A DNA stretch of 8,137 nucleotides from assembly GCA_016840645.1 (NCBI GenBank), contig JAEORY010000169.1:1-8137 (forward strand). Reading direction: 5' to 3'. Source of the stretch: Candidatus Borrarchaeota archaeon. Its GTDB lineage: Archaea; Asgardarchaeota; Sifarchaeia; Borrarchaeales; Borrarchaeaceae. The position numbers were made by a program, and so were the translations under genes. Shown in pieces: positions 5,367 to 8,137 of the stretch. The notes below the pieces were generated by a model. That model made no database searches. It was not told where the DNA came from and saw only the letters and a list, made by a program, of their open reading frames with translations. Each line of letters starts with the position of its first letter. The stretch's first letter is position 1.

Positions 5367-5948
5367 TTAGGCGAGGAGAAGAATAATTGCATATCCAATT
5401 GCGATGAAGCCCAGAGGAACAGATATCAAGGGAAATGTTAAAACTTTTGCAATGAACTCTAGGAGTTCCTCGATCCACTTGAAGAGGAAAAAGATTATCC
5501 CACCGACGACTATGAAGATTATTGCGATGATCAGCCAGTTACCAGCTAAAGACACGCCTAATGAAGCCATGATGAAGACCGCGACTCCAGCTGCGATAAG
5601 TCCACCCACTAAGCCTAGCAGAGCTGCCCATGGTACCAAAGTCCAGGGTTTCATTATTTGAGCAATACCGATTACTAATAACAAGACTATTGTGATGGTA
5701 TCCCCAAGCCATGATGGGGCATTGCCTGGGGGAAACGCTGTTGCAGGAGTTACCCACACTACGATCCCAGTAATAACACATAATATGCCGATAAAGAATC
5801 CAAGAGCAGCAAAGATCTTGATGAAAATAGTAAAGACCTCTCCAACTTTTCCCATCCGTTCAGCGAGTTTTTCGCTTAGCCACGCAATAGCAAGAAGTCC
5901 TGCGACTATAAGAATAGCAGGTGCAAATTGAGCGAGAACTTGAACCAT
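5367..5948 (-). CDS. Multi-pass membrane protein, unknown function
   Basis: The 193-residue product is strongly hydrophobic, with about six membrane segments: roughly 5-24, 38-67 (long, perhaps extended), 82-99, 104-133 (glycine- and alanine-rich), 136-156 and 172-192. A short charged loop (25-37, SEKLAERMGKVGE) follows the first segment, and an amphipathic acidic stretch (KWIEELLEFIAK, about 157-168) precedes the last. There are no membrane-embedded charges, cysteines in motifs or nucleotide-binding patterns to suggest transport chemistry, and I recognise no family. The start is well supported: GGTGAT (5954-5959 on this strand) sits five bases before the ATG (5946-5948). A TATA-like box at 6007-6014 would give a short leader. 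It is a single gene, divergent from the coiled-coil gene at 6251 with about 300 bases between them. Gene reality is fairly sure; function is open. Confidence 0.8.
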   Translation of the reverse strand: MVQVLAQFAPAILIVAGLLAIAWLSEKLAERMGKVGEVFTIFIKIFAALGFFIGILCVITGIVVWVTPATAFPPGNAPSWLGDTITIVLLLVIGIAQIMKPWTLVPWAALLGLVGGLIAAGVAVFIMASLGVSLAGNWLIIAIIFIVVGGIIFFLFKWIEELLEFIAKVLTFPLISVPLGFIAIGYAIILLLA

Positions 5949-5953
5949 AGTTC

Positions 5954-5959
5954 ATCACC
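5954..5959 (-). promoter_or_regulatory. Ribosome binding site of the membrane-protein gene
   Basis: GGTGAT on the minus strand is the canonical archaeal Shine-Dalgarno core and lies five bases before ATG 5948, fixing the start. Confidence 0.65.
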
Positions 5960-6006
5960 GATCGTTTTCATTCATTTTTTTTTGGATTTGAGAGACGAGA
6001 ATCCTT

Positions 6007-6014
6007 CTTATAAG
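6007..6014 (-). promoter_or_regulatory. TATA-like box of the membrane-protein gene
   Basis: CTTATAAG is the centre of the palindrome CTTCTTATAAGAAG (6004-6017). On the minus strand it predicts transcription from about 5985, giving a leader of about 37 nt. Being symmetric, it could also be an operator, or serve the plus strand. Confidence 0.45.
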
Positions 6015-6210
6015 AAGAAACTGCACGGTGGTTAAAATATGTTTTGCCTTTATCTGAAACTTCGATTATTCAGGTCTTTAATTAGTTCTTTGAACAAAGA
6101 TTTTCGAAATAAGGGAAAAAACATTTTTAAAATCCGCGCAAAAAATCACCATATACTTTAACATATTGAAAGCACTAAATTATACTGAGCTAATATTTCA
6201 TAGTTAAGCG

Positions 6211-6224
6211 AGAGGAAACCCTCT
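6211..6224 (+). promoter_or_regulatory. Leader hairpin before the coiled-coil gene
   Basis: AGAGG pairs with CCTCT around loop AAAC, 12 bases upstream of the AGGTCA ribosome site. It could affect translation or be chance; a 5-bp stem is short. Confidence 0.25.
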
Positions 6225-6250
6225 GGCAATATAGATAGGTCAATGAATGA

Positions 6251-8137
6251 GTGTGTATTTCCTTGAACCAAGAAGCCCCTGAAGAAGCCATTTCTTTGAA
6301 AATGAGCGTTGAAAAAACAATGCTTAGCCCCGGAGAACTATTTAACGTTTTCTTTACTGTAGAATCTCATATTTCCCACAGTTTTAAACGATTTCAGCAT
6401 CTGCCAAAGGCATTCAAACTTGCACAGGTTGAAGAATTTCCGAGAAAATTCAAAGAAGGGGACAAAACGCTTCAGAAAGTCAGTTTCGTGGCACCAAGTG
6501 GTCAAGTTCCTAGTGAATTTCAACTCATTTTTGAGTTTATATTTGAGAAAGAGGATACAAATTTTCTTATTACTACTGTACCTCTCCTGATAAGGATATT
6601 GAAGCCCGAAGAAATTCCCTCTGATCAATTAAGTATTATTGCAGACCATAAAATTGATATAAATGGCAACTTGACCACGGCATTGCAGGAATTTCCAAAA
6701 ATGAAAGGACAACAAACTGTTCTTTCAGAAGAAATTGAATTAGTCGAAATAGAAACCAAAGTCGTGGATACTGATGGAGTTGATGAACTATCTCCTCCTG
6801 AGATAGAGAGTTTTGATACGCTATTTGAAGAACAAGTGGAAACAAGTGAGTTATTGTTGGAACCTGAAGAACAAGTGGAAACAAGTGAATTACTGTTGGA
6901 ACCTGAAGAACAAGTGGAAACAAGTGAATTACTGTTGGAACCTGAAGAACAAGTGGAGACAAGTGAATTACTGTTGGAACCTGAAGATAAACCTACAAAC
7001 AACATTTTATCAGAAGATAAAACAGAAATGTTAACAGACAAGATTTCGGAATATACTCGAAAAATTGTCTCCCTGGAAGATCAACTTAAGAAGCAAACTA
7101 GAGATCTAAAGCTCAAAGAAGAAGATCTAAAAAATCGAGAAGAAGAAATAATGATCCTGAAAAATGAAAACACCCGCTTAGATGATGCAATTGGTAAATA
7201 TCGTGCAAATATAAATGATCTTGAGAGAACTTTAGAGGAAATTACCCCTCGTCTAAGTGAACTTGAAACCAAGTTTTCAGAGCGTGGCAAAAAGATCAAT
7301 CAACAAGAGGAAATTAACGCAAATTTGCGGAGAGAACTTGATGAAAAGGATAAGGAATTAAAACAGCAAAAAGATGTAATTGGGACACTATCTGAGTACA
7401 AATCAAAAACTGAAAAACAAATTGCTTTGTTAAAAACAAAAACTGATGAATTAGAGTTACTTGCATCAGAACAAGCAGCAAAAGTAATAGCTCTTGAAGA
7501 GACTCGAAAAGAATTAAATGACCATCTCGATGAAAAAACGGAAGAAATCATGAAAATAAAGAACGAACGTGACCAACTTCAAGTAAAACAACGCGAACTA
7601 AAGCGTGTGATAACACAATTATCGCAGCAGATAGAAGATGAACTCAAACCGCATATTGAAAAACTTCAAGAAGCACTTGTCGAGCGCGAATCGAAGATTA
7701 ATCAACTCAAACGACGACTTAGTAGCGCCGATAACCAGTTGAATGAAAAAGTCGTCATAATTGAGCAACTAAATAAGGAAATCGCAATTCTAAAAGAACA
7801 ATTTATAATAGAGCCCGAAGAGAAGATAATCGAATACTATGGTCCAACTGAAGAAAAAATTATTACCGAAGAGCCATACACAACTCCTATAGAACCAGAA
7901 GTTGAAGACCTAATTGATGAACCTGAATCTATCACTCTTTCTGAGAACTTTCTTGCATCACCTGAAGAAGATGGGCTTATTGAAGAGAGTGCCGTCAGTG
8001 AAACAGAAGAAATTTCTAGAGAAAAAGAAATAGAAGAATTCATTGTAAAGGGGGGCGAAATCGACATAGAAGAGATTGAACTGCCTGTCATAGACGAAAC
8101 CAAAGAAATTTATGAGCAAGAGATCGAAGAAAAAGAA
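6251..8137 (+). CDS. Large beta-domain/coiled-coil protein with acidic repeats (3' truncated)
   Basis: The frame is open from the in-frame TGA at 6248-6250 to the window edge, giving at least 629 codons with no stop. GTG 6251 is chosen because AGGTCA (6237-6242) lies eight bases upstream; TTG 6263 and ATG 6302 are alternatives. Regions in order: residues about 13-120 alternate short hydrophobic strands (SLKMSVEKTMLSPGELFNVF; later FQLIFEFIFEK and FLITTVPLLIRIL), suggesting a beta-sandwich; about 150-192 is an acidic linker; 193-244 is four tandem 13-residue repeats EEQVETSELLLEP; about 260-518 is a charged coiled coil with heptad-like spacing; 519-629 is a very acidic tail. There is no signal peptide or membrane helix, so it is probably cytosolic or peripheral. 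The build suggests a scaffold, tether or filament-forming protein, with the N-terminal domain docking to a partner. That is inference; I recognise no named family. The C-terminus lies outside the window. Confidence 0.8.
   Translation, partial: MCISLNQEAPEEAISLKMSVEKTMLSPGELFNVFFTVESHISHSFKRFQHLPKAFKLAQVEEFPRKFKEGDKTLQKVSFVAPSGQVPSEFQLIFEFIFEKEDTNFLITTVPLLIRILKPEEIPSDQLSIIADHKIDINGNLTTALQEFPKMKGQQTVLSEEIELVEIETKVVDTDGVDELSPPEIESFDTLFEEQVETSELLLEPEEQVETSELLLEPEEQVETSELLLEPEEQVETSELLLEPEDKPTNNILSEDKTEMLTDKISEYTRKIVSLEDQLKKQTRDLKLKEEDLKNREEEIMILKNENTRLDDAIGKYRANINDLERTLEEITPRLSELETKFSERGKKINQQEEINANLRRELDEKDKELKQQKDVIGTLSEYKSKTEKQIALLKTKTDELELLASEQAAKVIALEETRKELNDHLDEKTEEIMKIKNERDQLQVKQRELKRVITQLSQQIEDELKPHIEKLQEALVERESKINQLKRRLSSADNQLNEKVVIIEQLNKEIAILKEQFIIEPEEKIIEYYGPTEEKIITEEPYTTPIEPEVEDLIDEPESITLSENFLASPEEDGLIEESAVSETEEISREKEIEEFIVKGGEIDIEEIELPVIDETKEIYEQEIEEKE
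6827..6982 (+). repeat. Four tandem 39-bp in-frame repeats
   Basis: Units at 6827-6865, 6866-6904, 6905-6943 and 6944-6982 each encode EEQVETSELLLEP. Units 2 and 3 are identical; units 1 and 4 differ from them at only two or one positions, all silent. A 6-base echo (GAAGAT) follows. The near-identity points to recent duplication by slippage or recombination. Confidence 0.95.

Larger units (their letters stand above)
5949..6250. other. Divergent intergenic region
   Basis: About 300 bases separate the start codons of the minus-strand membrane gene and the plus-strand coiled-coil gene. The region holds the CTTATAAG box (6007-6014), AT-rich stretches that could be plus-strand TATA boxes (around 6150-6165 and 6176-6186), and a small hairpin (AGAGG 6211-6215 with CCTCT 6220-6224, loop AAAC) that would lie in the leader of the coiled-coil gene just before its ribosome site. 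I see no coding frame here. Confidence 0.5.

Noticed and set aside
5404..5931. Plus-strand frames at 5404-5661 and 5692-5931 and a minus-strand frame at 5539-5781 within the membrane gene
   Set aside because: The minus-strand 193-aa frame has a canonical GGTGAT site and clear membrane segments; these are its shadows.
6338..6628. Minus-strand 96-codon frame
   Set aside because: It lies fully antisense to the beta-domain part of the coiled-coil gene and has no start signals.
6827..6982. CRISPR array
   Set aside because: The 39-bp units are directly adjacent with no spacers and keep a reading frame; they are a coding tandem repeat.
6625..7041. Minus-strand serine-rich frames of 138 and 108 codons, and a plus-strand 73-codon frame at 6813-7034, across the 39-bp repeats
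   Set aside because: They are out-of-frame readings of the repeats inside the coiled-coil gene. The plus-strand frame at 6251-8137 stays open throughout and has sensible composition.
7081..8103. Minus-strand Ser/Phe-rich frames of 72-88 codons at 7081-7299, 7300-7551 and 7837-8103
   Set aside because: GAA- and AAA-rich coiled-coil codons read as Ser and Phe on the opposite strand. There are no ribosome sites or protein-like motifs.

Overview
This window comes from an archaeon with AT-rich DNA. Four things show it. The alanyl-tRNA synthetase is the long archaeal type with an N-terminal cysteine zinc motif. Two arginine tRNA genes carry short non-canonical introns that fold as bulge-helix-bulge (BHB) splice sites. 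Promoter-like boxes of the TTTATAAG kind lie upstream of genes. Several starts have GGTGAT/GAGGATC-type ribosome binding sites. Multiple non-canonical tRNA introns point to TACK- or Asgard-like lineages, but I cannot place the organism more closely from sequence alone.

Layout: (1) 1-404 is the right end of an IS200/IS605-family element: the C-terminal 130 codons of tnpB, overlapped by the terminal hairpin that ends an omega-RNA. (2) 429-3179 is alaS (916 aa). It starts 24 nt after the element's apparent end, so its original upstream DNA has been displaced. (3) 3180-4733 holds small genes in AT-rich spacers: a weak 65-codon ORF, a 91-aa zinc-ribbon protein (3581-3856) with its own promoter and a strong hairpin over its stop codon, and an unrecognised 118-aa protein (4377-4733). 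(4) 4754-5159, minus strand, holds tRNA-Arg(CCU) and tRNA-Arg(UCG), each interrupted twice (introns of 29-33 nt). Between them is a short solo copy of an IS605-type right-end hairpin, also on the minus strand. (5) 5367-5948, minus strand, encodes a 193-aa membrane protein with about six membrane segments. (6) From 6251 to the window end, plus strand, is an open, 3'-truncated gene of at least 629 codons. It has an N-terminal beta-rich domain, four near-identical 13-residue acidic repeats, a coiled coil of about 260 residues and an acidic tail.

There is no single operon. Translation runs as a loose theme (AlaRS and two tRNA-Arg genes), but the genes have separate promoters and alternate in direction. 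The most notable observations are the doubly split tRNAs, the junction between omega-RNA and alaS, the orphan right-end hairpin, and the repeat/coiled-coil protein.
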